A stretch of 38,880 bases of DNA from UBA1413 sp964395045 (GCA_964395045.1 CAYNBE010000006.1:1-38880); one strand, 5' to 3'; positions 16,932 through 25,405 are shown, counted from the first letter of the stretch. Notes: generated by a model not told the origin, from the letters alone. Program-made: numbers and translations.

Positions 16932-18464
16932 CTACCGGGAAATAAGATTCCTGCCGGTCATTTCTTTCGGAACAGGAAGTCCCATCGCTGTCAGCAAAGT
17001 TGGGGCGACATCGGCAAGTATCCCGTCGCTGAGTCTGACTTCAGGATGATCGCTGACATAAATGCAGGGAACCGGGTTCAGGGAATGCGCTGTATTGGCT
17101 GATCCATCTTCGTTCATCACAAAGTCGGCATTGCCATGGTCGGCGATGATCATCACTTCATATCCTGATTCCCGGGCAGCTTCAACCACTTCCTTAACAC
17201 ATTCATCCACCGCCACAACGGCTTTCCAGATCGCCTCGTACACTCCGGTGTGACCAACCATGTCACCGTTGGCAAAATTCAGGACCACAAACCCTGCATC
17301 TCCTTTTTTCAGTTCGGCAACGATGGCTTCTTTCACTTTTGGAGCCGACATTTCCGGTTGAAGGTCATACGTCGGAACTTTGGGAGAGGGAACCATGATG
17401 CGGCTTTCTCCGTTGAATTCGACTTCCCTACCCCCGCTGAAGAAAAAGGTTACATGGGCATACTTTTCTGTTTCGGCAATCCGGATTTGTTTTATTCCCG
17501 CCTCCGCAACGACCTCACCCATCGTGTGGTTAACATTATCCTTTTCAAAAATCACTTCAATACCCCTGAAGTCAGCCTTATAACTTGTCATGGTATACCA
17601 GCGCAAAGGCATGGTGTGCATCCCGAATTCCGGCAGATCTTTCTGCGTAAACGCAATGGTTGTCTGACGGAGACGGTCGGTCCTGAAATTAAAGCAGATA
17701 ACCACATCTCCCTCTTCGATCAGCCCGATCGGGTTGCCTCCTTCATCAACTGCTACGATAGGCTTTATAAACTCGTCGGTAACTCCCTCGTCATAGCTAT
17801 CCCGGATGGATTGCAGGAGGTCAGTGCTGTGCCTGCCAATTCCCCGGGTATACATATCATAGGCCAGCTTCATACGGTCCCAGTTTTTATCACGGTCCAT
17901 CCCGTAATACCTTCCGACAATGGAAGCAAATCTGCCGTTGGTCCCCTGCAGGCTTTTCATATCCTCTTCCACGAAACCATACCCTGACTTCGGATCAGTA
18001 TCGCGACCGTCGGTTAGACCGTGCACAAAGATTTTGTCGACACCCATATCGGTGCCTATCTGGCAGAGCGCTATCATGTGAGTACTGAGTGCATGGACTC
18101 CCCCCGGGCCGATCAACCCGATCAGATGGACTTTTTTTCCGTTCTCGCGTGCATAACCAAAAGCCTCCGTAACCTTTGGATTCTCCCACAACTCCCTGTC
18201 TTCGATCGATTTGGTTATTCTTACCATATCCTGGTACACAATCCTGCCTGCCCCGATATTCAGGTGGCCTACTTCAGAATTTCCCATCTGCCCGTCGGGA
18301 AGCCCCACATTTCTCCCACAGGCAAGCAAACGTGAATGAGGGTATCTTTCATTCAGAGAATCCATAAAAGGAGTGGGAGCCTGTGATATCACATCACGCT
18401 CCGATCCATCGCCTATTCCCCACCCATCTAATATAATTAGTATCGCTTTTTTGTAATCGTTCAT
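16932..18464 (-). CDS. gpmI: 2,3-bisphosphoglycerate-independent phosphoglycerate mutase
   Basis: A 510-residue cytoplasmic alkaline-phosphatase-superfamily enzyme that interconverts 3- and 2-phosphoglycerate in glycolysis with two Mn ions. Asp13 (ILDGWG) and Ser63 in GQMGNSEVGHLNIGAGR are the first metal ligand and the phosphoserine nucleophile. The metal-binding segments GDMVGHTGVYEA, VVAVDECV and IADHGNADFV appear in the last third. Length is normal for the family. The start ATG at 18462-18464 gives MNDYKKAILIILDGWG. It is a single-gene unit bracketed by two copies of an interspersed repeat (16791-16855 and 18577-18642). Confidence 0.97.
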   Translation of the reverse strand: MNDYKKAILIILDGWGIGDGSERDVISQAPTPFMDSLNERYPHSRLLACGRNVGLPDGQMGNSEVGHLNIGAGRIVYQDMVRITKSIEDRELWENPKVTEAFGYARENGKKVHLIGLIGPGGVHALSTHMIALCQIGTDMGVDKIFVHGLTDGRDTDPKSGYGFVEEDMKSLQGTNGRFASIVGRYYGMDRDKNWDRMKLAYDMYTRGIGRHSTDLLQSIRDSYDEGVTDEFIKPIVAVDEGGNPIGLIEEGDVVICFNFRTDRLRQTTIAFTQKDLPEFGMHTMPLRWYTMTSYKADFRGIEVIFEKDNVNHTMGEVVAEAGIKQIRIAETEKYAHVTFFFSGGREVEFNGESRIMVPSPKVPTYDLQPEMSAPKVKEAIVAELKKGDAGFVVLNFANGDMVGHTGVYEAIWKAVVAVDECVKEVVEAARESGYEVMIIADHGNADFVMNEDGSANTAHSLNPVPCIYVSDHPEVRLSDGILADVAPTLLTAMGLPVPKEMTGRNLISR

Positions 18465-18576
18465 TGTTTTATTTCTGTTTTCATGTAATCAACAGGTATT
18501 TATAAATATTCAGATATAATGGCGAATGAAGTGAGATACACGCCTTCCTTCCTGCAGGCAGTCGGGAAAGCAGAAA

Positions 18577-18642
18577 GGGAATTCGTATGTAAGAGTTATT
18601 CATTCCGGTTGGCCCCGACATAAGCCGGGTAATTAATTTCAC
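18577..18642. repeat. Interspersed repeat, copy 2 (upstream side of gpmI)
   Basis: Direct repeat of 16791-16855: GGGAATTCGTATGTAAGAG, then CATTCCGGTTGG, then CCCGACATAAGCCGGG, again a hairpin. A CTGCAGGCAG palindromic piece lies just before it (18551-18560). It sits between gpmI and the small acidic protein gene. Confidence 0.65.
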
Positions 18643-18662
18643 CCGGGAATCCTTGTCCTTTA

Positions 18663-19037
18663 TCAGTATTCATCGTCGTCGGCTTCTCCTTCTGCATCGT
18701 CCATCGGTTCCTCTTCCTCCTCTTCATCGGTAACGGGATACTCCATGTCGGCATACTTGTCTTCATACTCTTCTCTGACATGGTCTTTCAGGAATCCATC
18801 CTCATCGTAGTCATCGTCGTCTTCAATGATCCGCTCGGCTTCGCTAAGGGTCATCCTGATCAGGTAGTACTTATCCTCCGTTTCAAAAGGCAATGCACTT
18901 ACATTTTTCCCGTCCTTGTCGAAATAATAAAGCAGATGGTCACTGAATCCGGCGGGATATACCAGTTTGATCTGTTCCTGAATGGCAGCATCAAGCTTAT
19001 CGTAATCTTTGATCACTCTCGGTTTGTTCTGGTTCAT
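18663..19037 (-). CDS. Small acidic conserved protein of Bacteroidota
   Basis: A 124-residue cytoplasmic protein. The first 70 residues are a conserved domain (KPRVIKDYDKLDAAIQEQIK, then YPAGFSDHLL, then ALPFETEDKYYLIRMT). The last 55 residues are extremely acidic, with runs of Asp and Glu. Homologues with the same head and a variable acidic tail occur across Bacteroidota, sometimes mislabelled as DNA primase; nothing primase-like is present. Function unknown. The acidic tail might bind a basic partner or metal ions, which is inference only. It is transcribed toward gpmI with about 200 bases of repeat-bearing sequence between them. Confidence 0.82.
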   Translation of the reverse strand: MNQNKPRVIKDYDKLDAAIQEQIKLVYPAGFSDHLLYYFDKDGKNVSALPFETEDKYYLIRMTLSEAERIIEDDDDYDEDGFLKDHVREEYEDKYADMEYPVTDEEEEEEPMDDAEGEADDDEY

Positions 19038-19339
19038 GACGTTTGTATTTCACGGTAATCCAAAGGATGCTTATTTAAATATTCATAATGACGGGGTGAA
19101 AATAAAAACTTTTTAATAAAAAAAATGCGATATGAAATTTTCAAGTTTTTTTTTTAATAAAAATCCATCTCTCCCACCTTTCAGTGAAGCAATTGGAATT
19201 GGAAGATTCCTGTTCACGATGTCGCACCTGAGTTTCAGAATAAATTACCGTATGGTCCAAAGAAACAACAGGTAATGCAGTGAATGAGCGATGAACAGCA
19301 GATGTTTCCCTTTTTCATCCGGAGAATATTGTTCCGGCA
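19038..19339. other. AT-rich non-coding gap
   Basis: This stretch contains A and T homopolymers (for example a run of T near 19147-19156) and no credible gene. A weak CCGGA/TCCGG stem (about 19323-19337) lies just past the GH44 stop codon but has no T tail, so it is not called a terminator. Confidence 0.5.
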
Positions 19340-21277
19340 TCAGTGAATGACCCTCAGAACAGCTGAACCAGTCACAGAATCCGACGTCATCCGGACCAGA
19401 TACAACCCCGGACTCCAACCTTCTGTTGCTATCCGGAACCCTCCAGCTGGTGACTTTTTCCCCTCCAACAACACTTCCAGTATCCGTGCACCGGAGGGAG
19501 AAAAGACCTCCAGCCTTGAAGAGATGAGTTGGTTGAAAGGCCATTTCACCATACACCAACTATTTGCCGGATTCGGATAAACCGAGAGGATATTGGATTG
19601 ACCGGGAGACATTTTTTCCCTGTCACTGCGCAGGGTGGTTCCCCTGATCATCAATGAAGTAACCGACAAGGGGGGAAGTTCCAGAGAAACACTATTTCCG
19701 GTAAGGGTTATTGTTCCTGATTTTATTGCATTCACCGTCTTTGATTTGAATGTTTCATTTGCGGGCAGGTCCGCGATTCTATGATAAACCACGTTTCCTT
19801 CCACCGGGGAATAATTATTGATTTTTACCTGAACATCTTTTGTGGCCCCGGTTGAACGGTTGACCAGAATCACAGTCAAAGAGTCAGCCAACCGGCTCAC
19901 GGTAGTGTAAGCCGAAACATTCAATTCATCAGTGGAAGCAGCATCCAGATATAATCCATGGTTGAAACGGGTGAACAGATGCAAAATCTCATACATACCC
20001 GGTTTCCAATCCCAGGGGGTGAAGATTTCGACTCCCTGTTTCATGAACTCACCCAGCATGGAAGCGTACCAGACTGCATTCACATTCACGGGAGTACCCA
20101 CTACGGTACTTGTCTCAGTGACAGAGAATGTGACTCCGTGATCAGCACCAATGTACTTTACCAGCCATTCCCTGCACCTCTCAAAAATGTATTCCTTGTT
20201 AATAGAAGAGTCCCATCCATTGGCCCCCAGCCGGTGAACCCCGTTGTGCCCTGGATAAACATAAGCTTTATCGAAGAAAATGCGGTGAGTCTGCAAAATA
20301 TCTGCCGAACTGGTTTCATGGGGATAAAAGTGGATGTCGAGCACATCTAGCAACCTCACACCCGAGGCTTTTTGCTCCTCGCCAATCCGTTTGATGAAAT
20401 ATTCCAGCCAGCAATAATATTTCCCTCCAGAAAGAATCCGGTCGCCATCCCAGTTGTACCATTGCCACTCATTGGCCGGGACCGGGCCGACAAGCTTGAT
20501 CCCGGGAAACGCAGCCCTAGCTTTCTTTGCCGTTTCAAACCACCGCTGCATAAACGATTCGGGTGAAATCAGGGTTGCCATCACATCATCGTGCGTTCCG
20601 TTCCAGATTTCCGGCTCGTTATCCATGTTCCAGTATAAGAGTTTTGTTTGGTCATACCCCAGGCCTTCGGGACCGAACCATTTTCCAAGAATCCCCACTA
20701 CCGAATCGGGAGGCCAGTTTTCAAGGTACAAATCGGGATTTCCTTCTTTCAGGGCAACCCTTCCCCCTGAAGTGTTCGGTGACCCGCCTCCGGCCAGGTT
20801 CTGTGCACACCCCTCCCACCATTGCGACCTGTTGTAGTCCCAATCATTGAAATTGAACGATCTGCTTTTTGCAGCCTTCCCGATCAGAGGCAAAGTCCAC
20901 ATTCCGTATGCTCCGGGAATATTTTGCAGCAAAGTACCTGCTGCAAAATCCCAATCATGGGGATAAACATTGTTATACCAATCGGGATGACTGCTCAGTT
21001 TCTTTCGCCAGTTGTACTTTGTGGAATTGTTCCCCCCGCTTTCACGGAACATCCTGACCCCGGCATCCCTGAGAAGTTGCCACTGTGCAGATGTAAGGGA
21101 CGATCCCGAGAATCCGTCAAACAAGCTGTTATTTTTGCCATAGATCAGGGGTGATACCGGTTTTCGTGCTCCAGCTGCATCAATGGTTACCTGGACAACG
21201 GACTGAGAACTGATGGGTCTCCCCCATCCGGTTAAGAAAGCGATTAGGATTACCAGTACGAACCGGATTAATTTCAT
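19340..21277 (-). CDS. GH44-family endoglucanase-like enzyme with type IX sorting domain
   Basis: A 645-residue secreted glycoside hydrolase from the ATG at 21275-21277 (a TTG six codons upstream is less likely). A signal peptide covers about residues 1-25. The GH44 barrel shows the acid/base Glu221 in YWNMDNEPEIWNGTHDD, DVLDIHFYPH, and the nucleophile Glu388 in FSVTETSTVVG; their spacing of 167 residues agrees with known GH44 enzymes. GH44 members cleave beta-1,4-glucans such as carboxymethylcellulose and xyloglucan. A beta-sandwich follows, and the last 80 residues (SVYPNPANSW to SAVLRVIH, with SPGLYLVRM) are a type A type IX secretion sorting domain, so the enzyme should be exported to the cell surface or released. 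A perfect TATATTTG lies 16 bases upstream. Confidence 0.9.
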   Translation of the reverse strand: MKLIRFVLVILIAFLTGWGRPISSQSVVQVTIDAAGARKPVSPLIYGKNNSLFDGFSGSSLTSAQWQLLRDAGVRMFRESGGNNSTKYNWRKKLSSHPDWYNNVYPHDWDFAAGTLLQNIPGAYGMWTLPLIGKAAKSRSFNFNDWDYNRSQWWEGCAQNLAGGGSPNTSGGRVALKEGNPDLYLENWPPDSVVGILGKWFGPEGLGYDQTKLLYWNMDNEPEIWNGTHDDVMATLISPESFMQRWFETAKKARAAFPGIKLVGPVPANEWQWYNWDGDRILSGGKYYCWLEYFIKRIGEEQKASGVRLLDVLDIHFYPHETSSADILQTHRIFFDKAYVYPGHNGVHRLGANGWDSSINKEYIFERCREWLVKYIGADHGVTFSVTETSTVVGTPVNVNAVWYASMLGEFMKQGVEIFTPWDWKPGMYEILHLFTRFNHGLYLDAASTDELNVSAYTTVSRLADSLTVILVNRSTGATKDVQVKINNYSPVEGNVVYHRIADLPANETFKSKTVNAIKSGTITLTGNSVSLELPPLSVTSLMIRGTTLRSDREKMSPGQSNILSVYPNPANSWCMVKWPFNQLISSRLEVFSPSGARILEVLLEGKKSPAGGFRIATEGWSPGLYLVRMTSDSVTGSAVLRVIH

Positions 21278-21292
21278 TTCGTCTCTTTTTTG

Positions 21293-21300
21293 CAAATATA
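21293..21300 (-). promoter_or_regulatory. Candidate -7 element of the GH44 gene
   Basis: The minus strand reads TATATTTG, a perfect TAnnTTTG, only 16 bases before the ATG, implying a very short leader. A TTTG lies 15 bases further upstream, closer than the usual 19. Confidence 0.4.
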
Positions 21301-21621
21301 ATCCTTCACCGGATACAAACTGTAATTTTTACAAATACTGTCAACATTTATTCTGCTATCGTATCATCATGCCTCCTTAATACCAGATCACAAAATATCA
21401 ATGGAAACGGATGTTGAGTAATCACCGGAGTTTGTGTTTGGCTATTTTCACCCGGGAAGGGTGACATTTGGTATGAAGTACCGGAGGTGAGAATCATATT
21501 TGATCCCGGCCATGCTCAAATATTGCATTGCTCCTCCGTATTAAAAAAAAAGCGATTGATGTCTCAGGTATCCATTCCTGTAGCAGTTTTACTCCTGACA
21601 ATCAGTTTTATCCATCCCGGT
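21301..21621. other. Non-coding gap between GH44 and the copper operon
   Basis: I see no supported gene or RNA. A run of nine A residues near 21541-21549 would be a T run on the minus strand after the copper operon, but no stem precedes it. Confidence 0.4.
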
Positions 21622-22326
21622 TCAGGCCGAACGGTTCATTTTCCCGTACATGCAGTTTGCATCACCGCATCTTTTGCATTTATTATACTCTCTGCGAAGC
21701 GAAGGCCCGATTCCTATGACCCCGCTCACCGATTTGACCGGGCTCATCAGACTGGATGAAGAAAGGGTAACTCCGCAAAAATTCCGGGGGAAGAAGGAAA
21801 AAAGCAAATGCTGTTCAGCGACATTCCAGTCACAATATCCCGGGCTGAATGCTGCGGAAACATGCCATCCCTGCGCTGACACTTCCCTTTCGATGATATC
21901 AGCCAGTTTTTCGGCAGCTTTTTCGGCCACCATCGAGCCCAGGGTATCCAGTATAAATCCAGGCAAGACCTCACCTGCTTCGTTCAATTCCCTGCAGCGT
22001 CTGGTTACCTCTGTCCCTGCCGTTGCCACAAACAAAGCAATCTCAATAGAATGAGCCAGTTCCGAAAAAACTGTTTTCCCTGGCAAAAATAATTTATCAC
22101 CAATCAGCAATTCCTTTTTCAATGTTGATAAGCTGAATGAACCAGTCCGTGCAAATCCTGCTTTTATGTCAAACAAGCCGGGGGCTTCGGCCATTACACC
22201 GGTTATAAGTTCCGGAAAGGGTTCGGGTACCTCTCCCGTTTTAAATCCCATCAACCGCTCCAGCACATCCCTACAGATATCGAGTTCCTCAAAAGAAAAT
22301 CCAAATTGTTTCAACCCATTTAACAT
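21622..22326 (-). CDS. Stand-alone methionine-synthase-activation-like (corrinoid reactivation) protein
   Basis: A 234-residue protein from the ATG at 22324-22326; a TTG at 22348-22350 overlapping the upstream stop would give 242 residues. Its C-terminal half matches the B12-dependent methionine synthase activation domain: AAFSPGYCDWNVAEQHLLF (the SPGY that binds S-adenosylmethionine in MetH) and CGVTLSSSSLMSPVKSVSG with GVIGIG. It ends with Cys-x2-Cys-x4-Cys (KCKRCGDANC), usual in stand-alone relatives. In MetH this domain remethylates inactive cob(II)alamin. Stand-alone forms may serve split MetH enzymes or other corrinoid proteins. No metH is in the window; its partners here are copA and an HMA protein, to which it is probably translationally coupled. 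The role in that setting is unknown. Confidence 0.85.
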   Translation of the reverse strand: MLNGLKQFGFSFEELDICRDVLERLMGFKTGEVPEPFPELITGVMAEAPGLFDIKAGFARTGSFSLSTLKKELLIGDKLFLPGKTVFSELAHSIEIALFVATAGTEVTRRCRELNEAGEVLPGFILDTLGSMVAEKAAEKLADIIEREVSAQGWHVSAAFSPGYCDWNVAEQHLLFSFFPRNFCGVTLSSSSLMSPVKSVSGVIGIGPSLRREYNKCKRCGDANCMYGKMNRSA

Positions 22327-22346
22327 CTTTACGGGTATTTGAATGA

Positions 22347-22559
22347 TCAAACCGGGTTAGCCTGATAGCCTGCTTTGGAAAGTGCCGCGGTGACCTGTCC
22401 GGGAGATATTCCAGAGCCTTCCACGATCAATATCCTGAGGGGATGGGTTAGGTCAACATTCCATCTGACTACTCCCTCCAGTTGGTCCAGATATGGTGTT
22501 ACAGCCGCCAGGCATCCCTGGCATTTAAGGTTGGTGGTAAATTTCAATGTTTCCATCAT
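22347..22559 (-). CDS. Single HMA-domain protein (CopZ-like metal chaperone)
   Basis: A 70-residue heavy-metal-associated domain: a beta strand (LKFTTNLKC) followed by the CQGC metal site, then helix, VRWNVDL strand, RILIVEG strand and AALSKAGYQA helix, the ferredoxin-like HMA fold. The canonical M-x-C-x2-C is altered to L-K-C-Q-G-C, losing the leading Met but keeping both Cys. Such proteins carry Cu(I) to a P-type ATPase. It starts three bases after the copA stop codon (ATG at 22559, or 22556) and its TGA stop overlaps a possible TTG start of the next gene, so all three are one operon. Confidence 0.88.
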   Translation of the reverse strand: MMETLKFTTNLKCQGCLAAVTPYLDQLEGVVRWNVDLTHPLRILIVEGSGISPGQVTAALSKAGYQANPV

Positions 22560-22562
22560 GGT

Positions 22563-24767
22563 TTATTTTCTGTAATTCAAACGCAAGCTGTTCAGTACCA
22601 CTGAAACAGAACTGAATGCCATTGCAGCACCGGCAATTATCGGGCTGAGCATCCATCCTGTAAAAGGATAAAGAATTCCTGACGCAAGCGGTATGCCAAT
22701 TAAATTGTAAACAAATGCCCAGAAAAGATTTTGCCTGATTGTCCGGAGTGTCAGTTTTGAAAGTCTGAATGCAGCCGGAAGAAGATTCAGGTTCGATGAA
22801 ACCAGTGTGATCTGGGCCACTTCCATGGCAATGTCAGCCCCTTTCCCCATCGCAATACCTACATCGGCCACTGCCATGGCCTGTGAATCGTTAATCCCGT
22901 CACCGACCATGGCAACCTTCATGCCTTTGTTTTTCAGGTGCTTTATGAAATCTGCTTTTTCACCCGGAAGCAGTCCGGCGAGGACATGGTCAATCCCGGC
23001 CCGGGAAGCAATGGTGAGGGCTGTCTTCTCATTGTCACCGGTCAGCATATATATCTCCATCCCATTCTTTTTCAAAGTTTGGACGACTTCAAATGCCGAC
23101 TCCCTGAGACGGTCGGCAATAGCCAGGAACGCTACAATTTCTGTTCCTTCTGCAAAGAAAACAACCACTTTGCCCTCCTGCTGCATCAGGGATGCTTGTT
23201 GTACAACATCAACAGGGATTTGAATAGCTGAGTCAATCATCATTCTTTCATTGCCGGCGAGATATTCTTTTCCCTTAAAAAAGGCACGGATACCTTTTCC
23301 GGTTACACTTTCGAATTTTTCAGGTTGCAAAGCCAGTATTCCCTTTGTTTGCATGAACCTGGCTATGGCTTCGGCAAGAGGGTGTTCCGAATGGATTTCC
23401 ATCCCTAAAAGAATCCGATTTGTCTCTGATGATTCTTTCAACCAGACCATATCGGTGACAGAGGGGTGACCTTCGGTAATGGTACCGGTTTTATCGAGCA
23501 CCACTGTATCCGTTTGGGCCGCATTCTCAAGACCATCGGCATCTTTCACCAAAATTCCCATCAATGCACCTTTCCCGAGTCCGACCATAATAGCAGTGGG
23601 AGTTGCCAGTCCCAGGGCACATGGGCAGGCAATCAGAAGTACCGAAACCATCGCTGTAAGAGCCTGGCTAAACGAATCGCTGCCACCCAAAAGCAACCAG
23701 AAGACAAAGCTGACCCCGGAAATCACCACTACAACCGGGACAAAAACGGAAGCAATCCGGTCGGCCATTTTCTGAACAGGAGGCTTGCTCCCCTGTGCCT
23801 GTTTCACAACCTGGATGATCCTTGACAGAATAGTTTCTTCTCCTACCCTACCGGCCTGGATGGCAAAACTTCCCTTATGGTTGATGGTTCCGGCATAGAC
23901 CGGATCACCAGGCTGCTTTTCGACCGGCAACGGCTCGCCGGTAATGGAACTCTCATCGACCCACGATAATCCCGACACAATAGTGCCGTCAACCGGAACC
24001 CGGTCACCCGGACGGATTCTCAGTAGATCACCTTTCCTTACATCTTTCAATTTGATGATTTTCTCGTGACCAGACCCCCCGATCAGGATCGTAGTGTCGG
24101 GAGTCAGGCCCATCAGTTTTTCAATGGCCGAAGAAGTGCGCGATTTGGCTTTTTCTTCAAGGAACCGCCCCAACATGATAAACACGATGATGACCGAAGA
24201 AGTTTCGAAATAGATTGGGGGATGTTTGCCCTGATGAGCGATCAGATCAGGAAGCAAAAGGTTCACCAGACTAAAAAAATATGCAATCCCGGTACTTATG
24301 GCAACCAAAGTATCCATGCTTGTTTTTCTATGTTTCAGCAACCTGAACGCCCGAATGAAAAATTTCCGTCCAAACCAGAAAACAACCGGAGTGGTGAATA
24401 TCAACATAACCGGGCCTGAAACAGGCAGGTCCATGTAAAACATCCCGAGGATCACCACCGGCAGTGTAAAGGCAGCGGCTAGCAAAACGTTTCTGAGCAT
24501 CTGACTGGTGTCGGGGCCGGTCTTCTCACGCTGATCACTCAAATCTTTCGTGATGAGATCATAACCTGCCGATTGCAGCGCCTCTCTGATCGCTTCCATA
24601 TTCTCCATAGCAGAATTGGATTCAATCAGTACCGATGATGAAGCAAAATTCACCGATACACGCCGTACACCCGGTTGTTTGCGGATAATGTTTTCCACAT
24701 TCAGGGCACACGAGGCACAACTCATCCCTTCGACAGGGTAGTTTTTTTGAATTACCTTCTCCAACAT
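22563..24767 (-). CDS. copA: Copper-translocating P1B-type ATPase
   Basis: A 734-residue inner-membrane pump expected to export Cu(I) from the cytoplasm using ATP. One N-terminal HMA domain has MSCASC at residues 15-20. Membrane segments begin near residue 92. The transport motif CPC is at 381-383, the actuator TGE at 276-278, the phosphorylated Asp425 in DKTGTITEGHP, the P1B-specific SEHP follows, and GDGIND is in the P domain. YN in the seventh and MAFSSVSVVLNSLRL (M-x2-SS) in the eighth membrane helix are typical of Cu(I)-ATPases. It is the first gene of the operon with the HMA and activation-domain proteins. A perfect TATATTTG sits just upstream. Confidence 0.96.
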   Translation of the reverse strand: MLEKVIQKNYPVEGMSCASCALNVENIIRKQPGVRRVSVNFASSSVLIESNSAMENMEAIREALQSAGYDLITKDLSDQREKTGPDTSQMLRNVLLAAAFTLPVVILGMFYMDLPVSGPVMLIFTTPVVFWFGRKFFIRAFRLLKHRKTSMDTLVAISTGIAYFFSLVNLLLPDLIAHQGKHPPIYFETSSVIIVFIMLGRFLEEKAKSRTSSAIEKLMGLTPDTTILIGGSGHEKIIKLKDVRKGDLLRIRPGDRVPVDGTIVSGLSWVDESSITGEPLPVEKQPGDPVYAGTINHKGSFAIQAGRVGEETILSRIIQVVKQAQGSKPPVQKMADRIASVFVPVVVVISGVSFVFWLLLGGSDSFSQALTAMVSVLLIACPCALGLATPTAIMVGLGKGALMGILVKDADGLENAAQTDTVVLDKTGTITEGHPSVTDMVWLKESSETNRILLGMEIHSEHPLAEAIARFMQTKGILALQPEKFESVTGKGIRAFFKGKEYLAGNERMMIDSAIQIPVDVVQQASLMQQEGKVVVFFAEGTEIVAFLAIADRLRESAFEVVQTLKKNGMEIYMLTGDNEKTALTIASRAGIDHVLAGLLPGEKADFIKHLKNKGMKVAMVGDGINDSQAMAVADVGIAMGKGADIAMEVAQITLVSSNLNLLPAAFRLSKLTLRTIRQNLFWAFVYNLIGIPLASGILYPFTGWMLSPIIAGAAMAFSSVSVVLNSLRLNYRK

Positions 24768-24779
24768 TCCCGGTTTTTA

Positions 24780-24787
24780 CAAATATA
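24780..24787 (-). promoter_or_regulatory. Candidate -7 element of the copA operon
   Basis: The minus strand reads TATATTTG 13 bases before the copA ATG, implying a nearly leaderless mRNA. The upstream -33 is poor (CTTG, 16 bases away). No clear CueR or CsoR palindrome was noticed. Confidence 0.4.
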
Positions 24788-24869
24788 ACATCAGAATTGC
24801 ATTCAAGTAATCAGAACAAAAAACGAAAGAAATTGTTTTTCGATAGACCATGTTTTCTGTTCCCTCACG

Positions 24870-25010
24870 TTGAATTCCGGTGAGCGCATTCCCCGTTGGC
24901 TCTGCCGCGGGGTAAACGAACAACGCAATAAGGAAGTCCCTGATGGAATCGCCAGCCCGACAGTCAGGCGGGGATTCCCCGCTGCTCTGCGGCGGGGAGT
25001 TTCAATTTCT
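24870..25010. repeat. GC-rich double-hairpin (REP-like) repeat
   Basis: Two hairpins stand about 85 bases apart: 24891-24912 (CCCCG, GGC, TCT loop, GCC, CGGGG) and 24977-24997 (CCCCGCTGC, TCT, GCGGCGGGG, with one G-U pair), both with a TCT loop. TTGAATTCCGG opens the element and GGGAGTTTCAATTTCT closes it. A shortened copy lies at 9691-9751. It is non-coding. Confidence 0.6.
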
Positions 25011-25028
25011 CAGGGAAGGGATCTATAG

Positions 25029-25290
25029 ATTGCGGATTGCGGATTGGGTTTGCCTGCCGGCAGGCAGGAACTTTGGACTTCGGATTGCTTGACCTTGACC
25101 TGTGCATTTAACTGCATACTGCATACTGCCTCCTGCCGCTTTTGAGCCTCAGCGTTATTTAGAATCTTGAGTGTTAGTATCTTTAGTATAGAATCGGTCT
25201 TGCAGAAAAACAAAGAATACTCTAATCCTCAAGATTCATCCTTCTAATCTTTAAAATGCCTTCTGCCGCTTTCACCCCTTAGCCTTTTAC
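25029..25290. repeat. Composite intergenic repeat, copy B
   Basis: Three GATTGCG-type heptads (25029-25049), the palindrome GCCTGCCGGCAGGC (25052-25065), ACTTTGG and ACTTCGG heptads, TTGACCTTGACC, then from 25119 a 170-base segment that closely matches 31783-31960. Shared stretches include CTGCATACTGCCTCCT, CGCTTTTGAGCCTC and TTCATCCTTCTAATCTTTAA. No gene is encoded. Confidence 0.75.
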
Positions 25291-25333
25291 CTTGGTCTCG
25301 AACTTTTTCCCGTCCACTTCATCGGCCTTTTCC

Positions 25334-25362
25334 AAAGAAAAAGGCAGGCGTTGAGGCCTGCC
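25334..25362 (-). terminator. Intrinsic terminator of the susCD operon
   Basis: On the minus strand GGCAGGC-CTCAAC-GCCTGCC forms a 7-bp GC-rich stem followed by TTTTTCTTT, about 45 bases past the susD stop codon. This is a textbook Rho-independent terminator. Confidence 0.8.
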
Positions 25363-25405
25363 CTTTCAACCACAAAGAAATGGACATATCCTGTTCTACA
25401 TGCAA

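Noticed and set aside
17250..17987. A 245-codon plus-strand frame inside gpmI
   Set aside because: It is fully antisense to a certain housekeeping gene and shows no motif or signal of its own. The same applies to 2052-2780, 1020-1499 and 13853-14395.
21541..21549. Run of A residues (T on the minus strand) as a terminator of the copper operon
   Set aside because: No stable stem precedes it in the direction of transcription.
21487..21759. A plus-strand frame with a signal-peptide-like start (MSQVSIPVAVLLLTISF)
   Set aside because: Half of it is antisense to the activation-domain gene and the rest has no protein features. Judged a chance frame, though the hydrophobic start was noted.
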